In this document: piece by piece, positions 36,322 through 44,698 of the stretch
How the letters are laid out: the number at the start of each line of letters is the position of its first letter
Numbering within the stretch: the first letter of the stretch is position 1
Assembly (NCBI RefSeq): GCF_022378355.1
Contig: NZ_JAKMAJ010000006.1
Span: forward strand, 203,213 to 267,212
Length of the DNA: 64,000 nt
Direction: 5' to 3'
Source of the DNA: Brenneria bubanii
GTDB lineage: Bacteria > Pseudomonadota > Gammaproteobacteria > Enterobacterales > Enterobacteriaceae
Notes under the pieces: model-generated
Told to the model about the DNA's origin: nothing
What the model saw: the letters and a program-made list of their open reading frames with translations, nothing else
The model's database searches: none
Position numbers and translations under genes: made by a program

Positions 36322-37809
36322 CTACTGGTCGCTTTCCGGCACGGCCAGCCGATTAAATTTGGTATCCAGACTGTCGGTAGACTGGCGCTGCGGGTTGGTT
36401 TCGACGCGGTTGTTCTCACGCTCAATGATGGTCAACACCGCGTTACGGGAGATTTCACGTTTCATTTCCATCTCGTTTTTCAGTGCGGCAATTTCTCTGT
36501 CCAGCGCCTCGATACGACGCCCACCTTCCTCCATGGCGGTTTTCAATGCGGCTGCGTTCGGCTCCGACATCCCGGTGGTGATCATTCGGCGCATGATGAA
36601 GGCCGTTTCGATGGTATCCGCCATCGCCAGTTCGCTGGCCAGACGGCCGACTAACGCCGCATTATCCGGATCTCGCTGCAGTGCTTTGATAACGCCGGCG
36701 GTGACCGCCAGGCTACCGGTTTTGAGCTTTGCCAGGTTGGTCGCATTGGGCTTTTCTGTTCCGTTAACCAGTTTGGCCAACTGCTCATTATTGGTTTTGG
36801 TGGCGTCTTCCAGCATCGGCGCAAAGCCGGTGCCGGCCACGGTGCTGCCCGGCTGTTCCGTGCTGTCACCACTGGTGCATGCGTTGGCGTCCTTGCAGGT
36901 ACGCAGCGAGGCATCCCCCAGCACTTTCACGACCGCGGCAGCCGCTTCTTCGCTATTGGCATATTTGGCGCAGGCCCCGCCGGTGCAACTGCTGCCCGTG
37001 ACGCTGGAAGTACTCGTTACGGCCTGCCCGTTCATCATGTTGTAGCCGGCTGCGGCCAGGTCATGCGTCGGCTTGATAGAGGGTTGCCCGGCACCGCCGC
37101 GCTTCTGGCCGCCGATCCAGGTCTGCCCGGATTCCCCGGTCACCTTTTCGGTGGCGTTCATTGAACGTACCGCATCCGCATCACCGCCGTTGACCAGGCT
37201 TTTGGCCTCTTCCATCGCGGCCGCCTGGCTCCAGCTACCGGTATCGGCCATGTCCATCATGCGTTTGGAGAGGTTCTGACAGTTCAACTGAGCCTTATCG
37301 AACGCGACACCACCCTGTAATACCCCGTTGGTGAGCATTTCATACAAACCCGGGTTGGCGCGCTGGATAATCATCGCCGGCAGGCTGGCCACCGCCCCCG
37401 TTGCCCCCTGGATAACCTCACTCATCAGGTTCTTGAAACCGGAGGTAACGCCGTTAAGCTGGTTGCCGACCGTGGTCTTCAAGTCAAAGTTGCCGCACAT
37501 CAAATCCGAGCTCCAGCCCAGATTCATACCGAGACGCTGCATATTGCTGCGCGTCGCCGGCTGAGAAATCACCGAACCGCCGCCCAGGGAGTAGAACAAT
37601 TTGTCCGAAACGGCTCCGCTGGAGTTCAGTCCATAGCCCATATTGCTTTCATTTACCTGGGGCAATGACACCCCGAATAGCGTGTCATTATCATCAGCGA
37701 ATACGTTCCTACTGCCCGTAGTGCCGGTCATGAGCAGACTTCCGGTCACCATCAAAGACAGGGCGCGGTATCGCCTCCTGGAAAACTGATTTTTTTCCGT
37801 TTTCTGCAT
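36322..37809 (-). CDS. ICE conjugation protein, TIGR03755 (PFL_4711) type, TraH-like
   Basis: A 495-residue exported protein with an N-terminal signal-type segment (ALSLMVTGSLLMTGTTGSRNVFA). It has the expected central region GLNSSGAVSDKLFYSLGGGSVIS, GMNLGWSSDLMCGNFDLKTTVGNQ and a coiled-coil C-terminal part (EGGRRIEALDREIAALKNEME). The family is an essential-looking element of MPF-G systems, comparable to TraH. It sits 14 nt after the TIGR03756 gene in one operon. Confidence 0.88.
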   Translation of the reverse strand: MQKTEKNQFSRRRYRALSLMVTGSLLMTGTTGSRNVFADDNDTLFGVSLPQVNESNMGYGLNSSGAVSDKLFYSLGGGSVISQPATRSNMQRLGMNLGWSSDLMCGNFDLKTTVGNQLNGVTSGFKNLMSEVIQGATGAVASLPAMIIQRANPGLYEMLTNGVLQGGVAFDKAQLNCQNLSKRMMDMADTGSWSQAAAMEEAKSLVNGGDADAVRSMNATEKVTGESGQTWIGGQKRGGAGQPSIKPTHDLAAAGYNMMNGQAVTSTSSVTGSSCTGGACAKYANSEEAAAAVVKVLGDASLRTCKDANACTSGDSTEQPGSTVAGTGFAPMLEDATKTNNEQLAKLVNGTEKPNATNLAKLKTGSLAVTAGVIKALQRDPDNAALVGRLASELAMADTIETAFIMRRMITTGMSEPNAAALKTAMEEGGRRIEALDREIAALKNEMEMKREISRNAVLTIIERENNRVETNPQRQSTDSLDTKFNRLAVPESDQ

Positions 37810-37823
37810 TATTCGTTACCTCA

Positions 37824-38840
37824 TCAAAAATTCGTGCTGTACAGGAACGTCTGACCGCGTCGCTGGCAGCAACTGTAGGGTTGCCACAGGGCAAAAGCGG
37901 CATTGGCATCAGTCGCGGGTGTGTGGTCTCCGTCAGGAAACACGGCGCAGGACTGGCTGAGCTGCGGGGAAAGACGCTGCCATTTGTGGTTTTGGGTACC
38001 AGTGTTTTCCTGAACTGCATCCGGCGGCCAGTAGCCAGCGGAGCGATGGCCAATCAGGGGCTGGTAAACATGGGGTTGTCCCGAACGGGTGATAATGTCG
38101 GCCACCCGCTGTGCCACCAGAGCACCGGCCTTGTCATCATCGACCTGCGTCACGAACCCCGAGCGGGGATAGACGTTCCCCCACATGTTACCGGCAGCCT
38201 GACTGCCGACCTCGCGTTGCCCGGGGACCAGGGCTTCCGGATACAGTGACTCCGGCATGCCGGTACGCCATACCAGGCTATCCAGCGTGCTGAGAAAATA
38301 GGGAACGAACGGCGTCGCCGCACTGTTGCACGAATAGCCGGGGATACTGCCGCCGATTAATGACGTCGCCGGATGGCCAATGGCATCGGCATACTTGAAA
38401 TGCAGATTGGTTTTACGTTGCCCCGGTGCTTTCTGCTCGTTATTGCCGCCGCCGGCAGACAAGCCACTCAGCGCGTTGGTGGCGGTGTTCTCCAGACCGC
38501 CGGCACTCTGGCTGACGACGACCATTTCCTGCCACGGATTGCCGCCTGGGGCGTTATAAGCAGACACGACGACTTCCGGAATAAAGTGGGTCACCTTAAC
38601 GGAGGTTCGCACCTTACAACCAAATGGCGTACACAGCAGCCAGTAACAAATACCGGACACGCGCCAACTGATACAGGACTGTGATACCGCGCTGGCAATA
38701 ATCTGGGCGCTGTTCAGCGAAGCATTGACGGCTGGCACGCTGGCTGCGGACAACATGATGGCCACATTGAGAGACTTGAGGTTAAGACGGGGTTGATTTG
38801 GCCGTTGCCCGGGGATCAAATGGAGGTGAGTAAATTGCAT
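37824..38840 (-). CDS. ICE conjugation protein, TIGR03756 (PFL_4710) type, TraU-like
   Basis: A 338-residue exported protein. After a leader (LNVAIMLSAASVPAVNA) it shows the TraU-like cysteine pattern SQSCISWRVSGICYWLLCTPFGCKV and CAVFPDGDHTP, WQPYSCCQRRGQTFLYS at the end. Several disulfide bonds are likely; the ICE encodes thioredoxin-like proteins nearby (TIGR03757). ATG 38924 is upstream in frame, but 38840 has GGGAGG and starts 1 nt after the previous stop, so translation is coupled. Confidence 0.88.
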   Translation of the reverse strand: MQFTHLHLIPGQRPNQPRLNLKSLNVAIMLSAASVPAVNASLNSAQIIASAVSQSCISWRVSGICYWLLCTPFGCKVRTSVKVTHFIPEVVVSAYNAPGGNPWQEMVVVSQSAGGLENTATNALSGLSAGGGNNEQKAPGQRKTNLHFKYADAIGHPATSLIGGSIPGYSCNSAATPFVPYFLSTLDSLVWRTGMPESLYPEALVPGQREVGSQAAGNMWGNVYPRSGFVTQVDDDKAGALVAQRVADIITRSGQPHVYQPLIGHRSAGYWPPDAVQENTGTQNHKWQRLSPQLSQSCAVFPDGDHTPATDANAAFALWQPYSCCQRRGQTFLYSTNF

Positions 38841-38841
38841 A

Positions 38842-39246
38842 TCACTGCCCTCCCTGAGCTTGCGCGCGCAGCGCCCTGGCGCGTGCAATATCGGCCGTGC
38901 CGTACACCACGTCATGGTCATCAAACACCACCGCCGGTACCTTTTTCACCCCCAGTTCCCAGGCGCGAACAACGGCACGGTAAACCGTCGCCAGTTGCTC
39001 TTCCTGCGCCTGCCATTGCGGGGATTGAAGTACCGCTTTCGCCTGGCGCTCCGCCAGAGCGGGATTGGAAGGAAGCTCGCCGAAAATTTGCGTCTGCAGT
39101 TGGTCCGGGCCGTCAAGATAAATGACGGAAACTAACGCATCGCTATTCGTCGGGGGGTGGTGAGAATCGGTATAGAGCACTGTGCCGGCAAGCACCGATG
39201 CCGGCATCAGCAGTGGGAACAACGTCAGCAACGTGCTGATTTTCAT
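38842..39246 (-). CDS. ICE thioredoxin-fold protein, TIGR03757 (PFL_4709) type
   Basis: A 134-residue periplasmic protein with a signal peptide (MKISTLLTLFPLLMPASVLAG). The remainder (TVLYTDSHHPPTNS; VKKVPAVVFDDHDVVYGTADIARA) has the TrbC/TraW-like thioredoxin-type pattern, including the cis-Pro region VPAVVFDD, without a CxxC. Start 39246 was chosen because GGAG is 8 nt upstream. It is the first gene of the 39.2-34.4 kb transfer operon. Confidence 0.85.
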   Translation of the reverse strand: MKISTLLTLFPLLMPASVLAGTVLYTDSHHPPTNSDALVSVIYLDGPDQLQTQIFGELPSNPALAERQAKAVLQSPQWQAQEEQLATVYRAVVRAWELGVKKVPAVVFDDHDVVYGTADIARARALRAQAQGGQ

Positions 39247-39701
39247 GGCCTGCACTCCTGCGTGGATAGAATCCACACAGGGTGCTATGGGGAGCTCAGA
39301 AAGGCAGCAAAGAAGTCTTTATTGGATTGTGAAAATTTTCTTAGTCTTGCCGAAATGAGATGTTTAAAATATATAGTATTTCCAACTACAACATCTATTA
39401 TATAGATTGTAAGGTAATTTATTTTTTGACGATAATAATGATACTTAGCTATCTCTAAGTTGACATTTTATTTAAAATCAGCCTTGAACAATCCGGGAAA
39501 AAAGATGATAACAATTTTCACGCTTATCGAACAGCGCTCCTTGTAAACCAACAAAAAATGTTGTCAGCATATACTTCAAATAACTTCAAGCAATCTTAAA
39601 AAGAGGTAGTAATATAAAAATACTTTGATATATAGAATTGTAACGCAACAACAAAGATAGCAAACTTTTAGTTTCACTAAGTTACTATAATAAAGGTAAT
39701 T
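39247..39701. other. AT-rich junction before the McrB-like gene
   Basis: A 455-nt gap. From about 39330 on, base composition drops sharply compared with the transfer genes, marking the left end of the inserted 39.3-44.2 kb cargo. It should hold promoters for both directions. A TATAAT at 39686-39691 is too near the ATG for certainty. No small gene, repeat or recombinase is visible. Confidence 0.5.
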
Positions 39702-42251
39702 ATGAATAGAGTATTAGTAATTAAAGAAGAAAACCATACAGCCAACCCCGACATGGGATTAGTCATACCAATAGCTTATATAAATGAAAATGGTGACTAC
39801 GAAAAAACAAACCCAGATGAATTTCCAAACGGAGGCATATTTATATCAAAAGGATTCATGAATATCAGCCAACAATTTGGCAGCAATGAAATATTTATTC
39901 TCACTGAGTATTATGAAAGCAATGACGACGACTGGAAAACCAACTCAAGACATCAAAAACATTTCGGCTTAGGAAATAAATCCGAAAGGCTAGATAAAAA
40001 TTATCTTATACCTGTCATTAAATCAGAACTACCTGATATTAAAACCGGATTTATTGGCCATGATATTGACGCCCCAAGCACTCAGTTTTTTATTGAGAAT
40101 AATGATTTTATCTATGGCCCATTTAAAGCATCAAAACAAGATAACAACTGGCAATTATCTCCTTTATCTACACCATCTCCATTACAATTAAAGCAAGATC
40201 ATATAGCAAAGATAGAATTAAAAGATATAATCATTGGTAATTTATCATCGGAATGGCTTATAAAAGGAGAGAATAAAAAATACATAAATAACTTAAGGGA
40301 TCTGTCAACTCTTTCTTATGATCAACTTGATTATATTTCTGACACAAGATTAGTTTCTTATTTTACAAAAAACGGTTTCGGACATGGATTCTCAAAAAAT
40401 AAAAATCCTTTAGGAAAAAGTGAGGCTCAAAAACTTTCACAAGGAATTGATGAGTACGTTAAAAAGAATAAGGTTTTAGAAAATAGCGAACGTTTAAAAA
40501 GACTTAAGGAACTTTTAGGTGAATTCCTGGACTCCAGTCCTTTCGGGCAAGAAATAGTACAAGAGTTTCTGGCTGAAAATAGAGATGGAAGGATCTACCT
40601 AGATAGTTATTTTAGCAAAAACAAAGAATTGCTAGTAAAACAAAAATCTGAAGAACTTGAGGAAGTTACTAGGACACAAAAAATAAAACTAGAAAAAGAA
40701 ATAAGTGACCTAGAAAGATTAATTTCCAGTAAAAAATCAGAATTAGAATTTGAAATAAAAAATGTCGAATCCGAAAAGATAAAGGCTAAAGACGAAATAG
40801 AAAAAATAAAAAATCAAACTGCAGAAGATGCTCATAAGATACTTTTACAAAAACAGCAATCATTAACTGAGGAAAATTCTATTTTAGAGGGGAAGATAAA
40901 TGACTCAAAACAAAAGATTGAAGAATTTTATTCCACTTTATCTCGGGTCAACGATTATAAATCATTAATTGATGAAATCAATTATTTAAAAAGACTAAAA
41001 GAAGACATAGACAAAGAAAAAAATGTTGTTGAGAAAGCCGTTAATCTAAAAAAGGCCACATTAAACTCGCCTCAACTGTTAGAAAAAGCAGTAGAAATTC
41101 AAACTTTAACAAATTTATTAAATGGCAGAAGATCTAAAGAAAGCTCAACGAAGATAGATAAAGCGAAGATAACACCATCAGCAATTAAACTTAACAAAGA
41201 TAACCGAAGGGATTATATTAATTATCTAGTTGACTCGTTTAGCGATGATAACGGTAGAAATTTTTCATTTGATGAGATGGCCAATTTACTTATATGTTTA
41301 AACCAGTCATTTATGACAATACTAGCTGGTCCCCCGGGTACAGGTAAGACATCGACGGCAATTAGGCTTGCAAAAAATATGGGTCTAACAGATGAAGAAA
41401 ACACTTTTAACACAAGCAATTTCATCAACATTCCCGTTGGTCGAGCCTGGGTTTCAAGCCGTGATATTTTGGGTTTTTACAATTCCTTAAAAGAAGTCTA
41501 TCAACCAGCTCGAACAGGTCTTTTTGAATTTTTGAAAAGCGAACATAATCAAAATTATCCAAAGTTAATTCTGTTAGATGAAGCGAATCTCTCCAGCATG
41601 GAGCATTATTGGTCTGATTTTTTAAGTATGTGTGACCCAGAAGGAAGAAACAGGAAAATTGACTCTGGCATACCCTCTGAAGATGAAAGATATATCACAG
41701 TATCTAAAGGTGTACGTTTTATTGCAACCATAAACAATGATGCATCGACAGAACGTTTATCACCGAGGCTTATTGACCGTGTTCCGATTATAGGCTTAAG
41801 CCATAATTCAGAATTTAAATCTAATATATTAAAAACATTGGATTTCAATGGAGCAATAGATAACGATTGTTTAGAAGAGTGTTTTGATGTGAACTTGTAT
41901 GAATCATCGTTTACAACCGAAGAAGATAATTCTCTTGAGCAGATAATAGAAATTCTGAAAGCGCCGATTAATCGCACCACATCAGTCAGGGTTAGCCAAA
42001 GGAAATATAACGCAATTAAGCGTTATTGCTATATAGCCAATGAAATAGAAGGATTAAGGGTTCAACCTTTAGATTTTGCTATAAATCAACACATTTTACC
42101 TTTAATCGAAGGATATGGAACTGGTTTCAAAGAAAGGCTACACAATCTTGAACAAAAGCTTGTTGAGCTAGATTTACATATTTCTAAGGCAACACTGAAA
42201 AACATAATAGACAATGGTGATATATATAGTGACTCATACTCTTATTTTTAG
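39702..42251 (+). CDS. McrB-like AAA+ ATPase with long coiled coil
   Basis: An 849-residue protein in three parts. Residues 1-230 are an unrecognised N-terminal region. Residues about 265-470 form a long Lys/Glu-rich coiled coil (EVTRTQKIKLEKEISDLERL, then SSKKSELEFEIKNVESEKIK). Residues about 500-800 form an AAA+ domain of the McrB/MoxR-like clade with Walker A GPPGTGKT (543-550), Walker B LILLDEAN (Asp626, Glu627) and IATINNDASTERLSPRLIDR as sensor and arginine-finger region. In place of a recognisable methyl-DNA reader there is a coiled coil, as in the coiled-coil nuclease tandem branch of McrBC. It is 6 nt upstream of the nuclease gene and strongly AT-rich. Confidence 0.85.
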   Translation: MNRVLVIKEENHTANPDMGLVIPIAYINENGDYEKTNPDEFPNGGIFISKGFMNISQQFGSNEIFILTEYYESNDDDWKTNSRHQKHFGLGNKSERLDKNYLIPVIKSELPDIKTGFIGHDIDAPSTQFFIENNDFIYGPFKASKQDNNWQLSPLSTPSPLQLKQDHIAKIELKDIIIGNLSSEWLIKGENKKYINNLRDLSTLSYDQLDYISDTRLVSYFTKNGFGHGFSKNKNPLGKSEAQKLSQGIDEYVKKNKVLENSERLKRLKELLGEFLDSSPFGQEIVQEFLAENRDGRIYLDSYFSKNKELLVKQKSEELEEVTRTQKIKLEKEISDLERLISSKKSELEFEIKNVESEKIKAKDEIEKIKNQTAEDAHKILLQKQQSLTEENSILEGKINDSKQKIEEFYSTLSRVNDYKSLIDEINYLKRLKEDIDKEKNVVEKAVNLKKATLNSPQLLEKAVEIQTLTNLLNGRRSKESSTKIDKAKITPSAIKLNKDNRRDYINYLVDSFSDDNGRNFSFDEMANLLICLNQSFMTILAGPPGTGKTSTAIRLAKNMGLTDEENTFNTSNFINIPVGRAWVSSRDILGFYNSLKEVYQPARTGLFEFLKSEHNQNYPKLILLDEANLSSMEHYWSDFLSMCDPEGRNRKIDSGIPSEDERYITVSKGVRFIATINNDASTERLSPRLIDRVPIIGLSHNSEFKSNILKTLDFNGAIDNDCLEECFDVNLYESSFTTEEDNSLEQIIEILKAPINRTTSVRVSQRKYNAIKRYCYIANEIEGLRVQPLDFAINQHILPLIEGYGTGFKERLHNLEQKLVELDLHISKATLKNIIDNGDIYSDSYSYF

Positions 42252-42257
42252 AGGCAG

Positions 42258-44117
42258 ATGATGAAAATTAAAATTTCGATTTTAGGAGGAAAGCGTCAAG
42301 GTGACGCTTTTGAACTACCTTTGTTTGAAATCAAAGGTAGTCCATCGGTATTTATTCTTGAAGATGAAATAATAGAAATATCTTTTTCTTGTGAAATTTT
42401 TTATGAAAAAATATCTTTACTACTTTATGAAAATGAAGTGGAGCCCACTTTAATTGAAAAAGATAATGAGCTTTGGGTTTATAAATGGTGCCCTAAAAGA
42501 CTGGGAAAATACTCTCATGAATGTTTTTTCCATAATTATTATGGCATAGCTGAGTTAACACTGGAAGTGCAAACTGAAAATCAAGTAGAATTCTTTAACT
42601 TTCAACCAATAGAAATATTGGCAAAGAAGATAAATGCCGATCGGGTTGAAAAAATGCTTTCATTTTTAGCTAAAACTGACAGCGAAGCATTGTGTTCATT
42701 TTTTAGGGTCACTCGCCTAAAGTCTGGTTATAAAAGCGGAGATACTCCAGCAGATATTTTACTTGAAAAAATAGAAAAAACCACTGAGAAAACATCAACT
42801 TTAATAAAAAAAATAATTAATAGACCAATAACAAAATTATCAAATTGCGAAAAGTATGTTTATCCCGACGACAGTACTAATGTTGATGACCTAACTCTTT
42901 CCTGGTTGTGCAATAATACGGATGAACTTTTTGAAACGGATTGTGTAGAAAACGCAATATTAGAACACAACAATTACTTTTATGGTGCAAAAAAATTAGT
43001 AGAACGCCAAACAGTTGAAGATCCCGATGTATATGAAAACCAGGTTTTACATGGTTTTATAAATACATTGATTCAGACAACATCATTGTTACTTTCAGGT
43101 TTTGAAAGTCCAGAAAGAAAAGTAAATATGGTTAATAGCGGCCCTTCAGGTTATATAAGTTTTTTTAGTCAAATACAAAAATTCCAAAAAAATATTAATT
43201 CGCGAAAAGTAATAAAATGCAAGCTAATTTTATCCGATTTGCATTCAATTAAAAGAATAATGACAAAAAAAATACCATCCCCCACAAACATCACAGGAAT
43301 TCCCACATTCACCATGAAGGCAAAAAAAGATCCATTATATCTATCAGTATTTAAAAAAATCGTCGACTGGTATAGATTAGGAAGACCTGACTGGAGCGCT
43401 CAGGAAGAATTATTATCGATTCAAAGTATACCGAAGTTATTTGAATACTATTCTCTTTTCTATATCAGAGAAGTTTTAGAAAGATATTATGGATTTAAAT
43501 CACTAACTGAACCAACCAACGAGTCAGCATCCTTTAACTTTAACCTTAATAAAGAACTAAAAATAAATCTTCTTTATGAACCAAAATATTGGATGACACA
43601 ACACCCCATGGCTGATTTAAAAGGACTTGTTAATACTGAAGGTTGGACTATATATAATGGAAAGGTATCTAAGCGTTCTGAAACAGGAAGGTTTTCAAAT
43701 CGTTCGCCGGACTTTGTTATAAACATTAGCGATGAAACCGAAAAAAATAAATACATTATTTTAGATGCTAAGTACACCTACTCAGACAAGGCTTTTATGC
43801 AATATCTTCCTGATTTAACCATGAAATATATCCATGGTCTTCATTCAATATCAAATCATAAGAATCCAGTAACTGGTTTGATGATCTTAAATCCTGATGA
43901 AACATCTCAAACAAGGGACTTCCACAATAGCTTTTTTAATGTCTTTTCAGATACCCCTGCTATGCCTTTCTTACTATGTTCGTCAATCGTACCGGGAGAG
44001 GAATTCATCGGGAATAATTGGTTCGAAAGTTCTCTGATAAAGATACTTGAGCTCACTGAACAACAGTTAAAAGCGAATAAAGAAGATATTTATTCACTAA
44101 ACACTATTTGTGCTTAA
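42258..44117 (+). CDS. DUF2357/McrC-like PD-(D/E)XK nuclease partner
   Basis: A 619-residue protein. The N-terminal half (about 1-240) is strand-rich and fits DUF2357. The C-terminal nuclease core shows YENQVLHGFINTL, then RSPDFVI (Pro484-Asp485) and YIILDAKYTYSD (Asp503-Ala504-Lys505), that is, an intact PD...DxK site. GAGG precedes the ATG pair. Start 6 nt after the McrB-like stop means one operon. In McrBC the GTPase or ATPase drives the McrC-type nuclease, so this pair is probably a type IV restriction-like antiphage system. Substrate is not known. Confidence 0.85.
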   Translation: MMKIKISILGGKRQGDAFELPLFEIKGSPSVFILEDEIIEISFSCEIFYEKISLLLYENEVEPTLIEKDNELWVYKWCPKRLGKYSHECFFHNYYGIAELTLEVQTENQVEFFNFQPIEILAKKINADRVEKMLSFLAKTDSEALCSFFRVTRLKSGYKSGDTPADILLEKIEKTTEKTSTLIKKIINRPITKLSNCEKYVYPDDSTNVDDLTLSWLCNNTDELFETDCVENAILEHNNYFYGAKKLVERQTVEDPDVYENQVLHGFINTLIQTTSLLLSGFESPERKVNMVNSGPSGYISFFSQIQKFQKNINSRKVIKCKLILSDLHSIKRIMTKKIPSPTNITGIPTFTMKAKKDPLYLSVFKKIVDWYRLGRPDWSAQEELLSIQSIPKLFEYYSLFYIREVLERYYGFKSLTEPTNESASFNFNLNKELKINLLYEPKYWMTQHPMADLKGLVNTEGWTIYNGKVSKRSETGRFSNRSPDFVINISDETEKNKYIILDAKYTYSDKAFMQYLPDLTMKYIHGLHSISNHKNPVTGLMILNPDETSQTRDFHNSFFNVFSDTPAMPFLLCSSIVPGEEFIGNNWFESSLIKILELTEQQLKANKEDIYSLNTICA

Positions 44118-44190
44118 TACCAAAATATACAGTGTTGTTCTGCCGCTTTATCCTCCCAGAAAACGGGCTGATAGCCTGTTAGGTACGACA

Positions 44191-44227
44191 TGTGATCCCC
44201 CCAGCCATCCATAAATTGGGGGGTATC
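44191..44227. terminator. Hairpin between cargo and TraC operon
   Basis: GATCCCCCCA (44194-44203) can pair with TGGGGGGTATC downstream (about 44217-44227), giving a 7-bp GC core. It lies after the nuclease stop and before the convergent backbone gene. The U-tract is poor, so terminator function is uncertain. The rest of 44118-44296 is empty. Confidence 0.45.
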
Positions 44228-44296
44228 ATTGGTTCTAATGGGATTATGGGGGTTGCTGATAGGGATCAAAGCATATCTGCCGGATTCGTGTGTAAC

Positions 44297-44698
44297 CTAA
44301 TTCACCTGAAATCGCTCGCACATATCACTCAGATGTAACAGCAGATACACCACATCGGCCGCATCCGGGACGGTGATATACCAGCGTGGATGGCTGTATT
44401 CCTCAGACTGTGGCCACAGGGTATTGCCGGTCACCGTTATCAGGACATCGATGCACCTCCCCAGACAGCCTTCCAGATGCAGCGCCACACTGGTGCGGCC
44501 TCCAATCCGATGAGGGTGCGCGGTCAATGAGACTGGCCCCGACAGCCGATCGCGGATAGCCTTACGAAATACATCCAGCGCCCGGGCATCGGTTTCACTG
44601 ATGCTGGCAGCCCCCTGGGGCAGCAGGGTAAACAGAGACGGCTCCCGATACAGGTTATGCGAACGAACAGCGAGGGCGGGGTATTTCAGTGTCATCAT
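44297..44698 (-). CDS. ICE backbone protein after TraC, unknown
   Basis: A 133-residue soluble protein (MMTLKYPALAVRSHNLYREPSLFTLLPQG; HPHRIGGRTSVALHLEGCLGRCIDVLITV). It overlaps the TraC ATPase gene stop by 4 nt and has backbone-like GC, so it belongs to the transfer operon. I do not recognise a characterised family. It is the last gene before the cargo insertion, which therefore interrupted the operon downstream of it. Confidence 0.75.
   Translation of the reverse strand: MMTLKYPALAVRSHNLYREPSLFTLLPQGAASISETDARALDVFRKAIRDRLSGPVSLTAHPHRIGGRTSVALHLEGCLGRCIDVLITVTGNTLWPQSEEYSHPRWYITVPDAADVVYLLLHLSDMCERFQVN

Noticed and set aside
36167-37045. 292-codon frame opposite the TIGR03755 gene
   Set aside because: Ser/Ala-rich antisense translation; the minus-strand protein is a recognised family.
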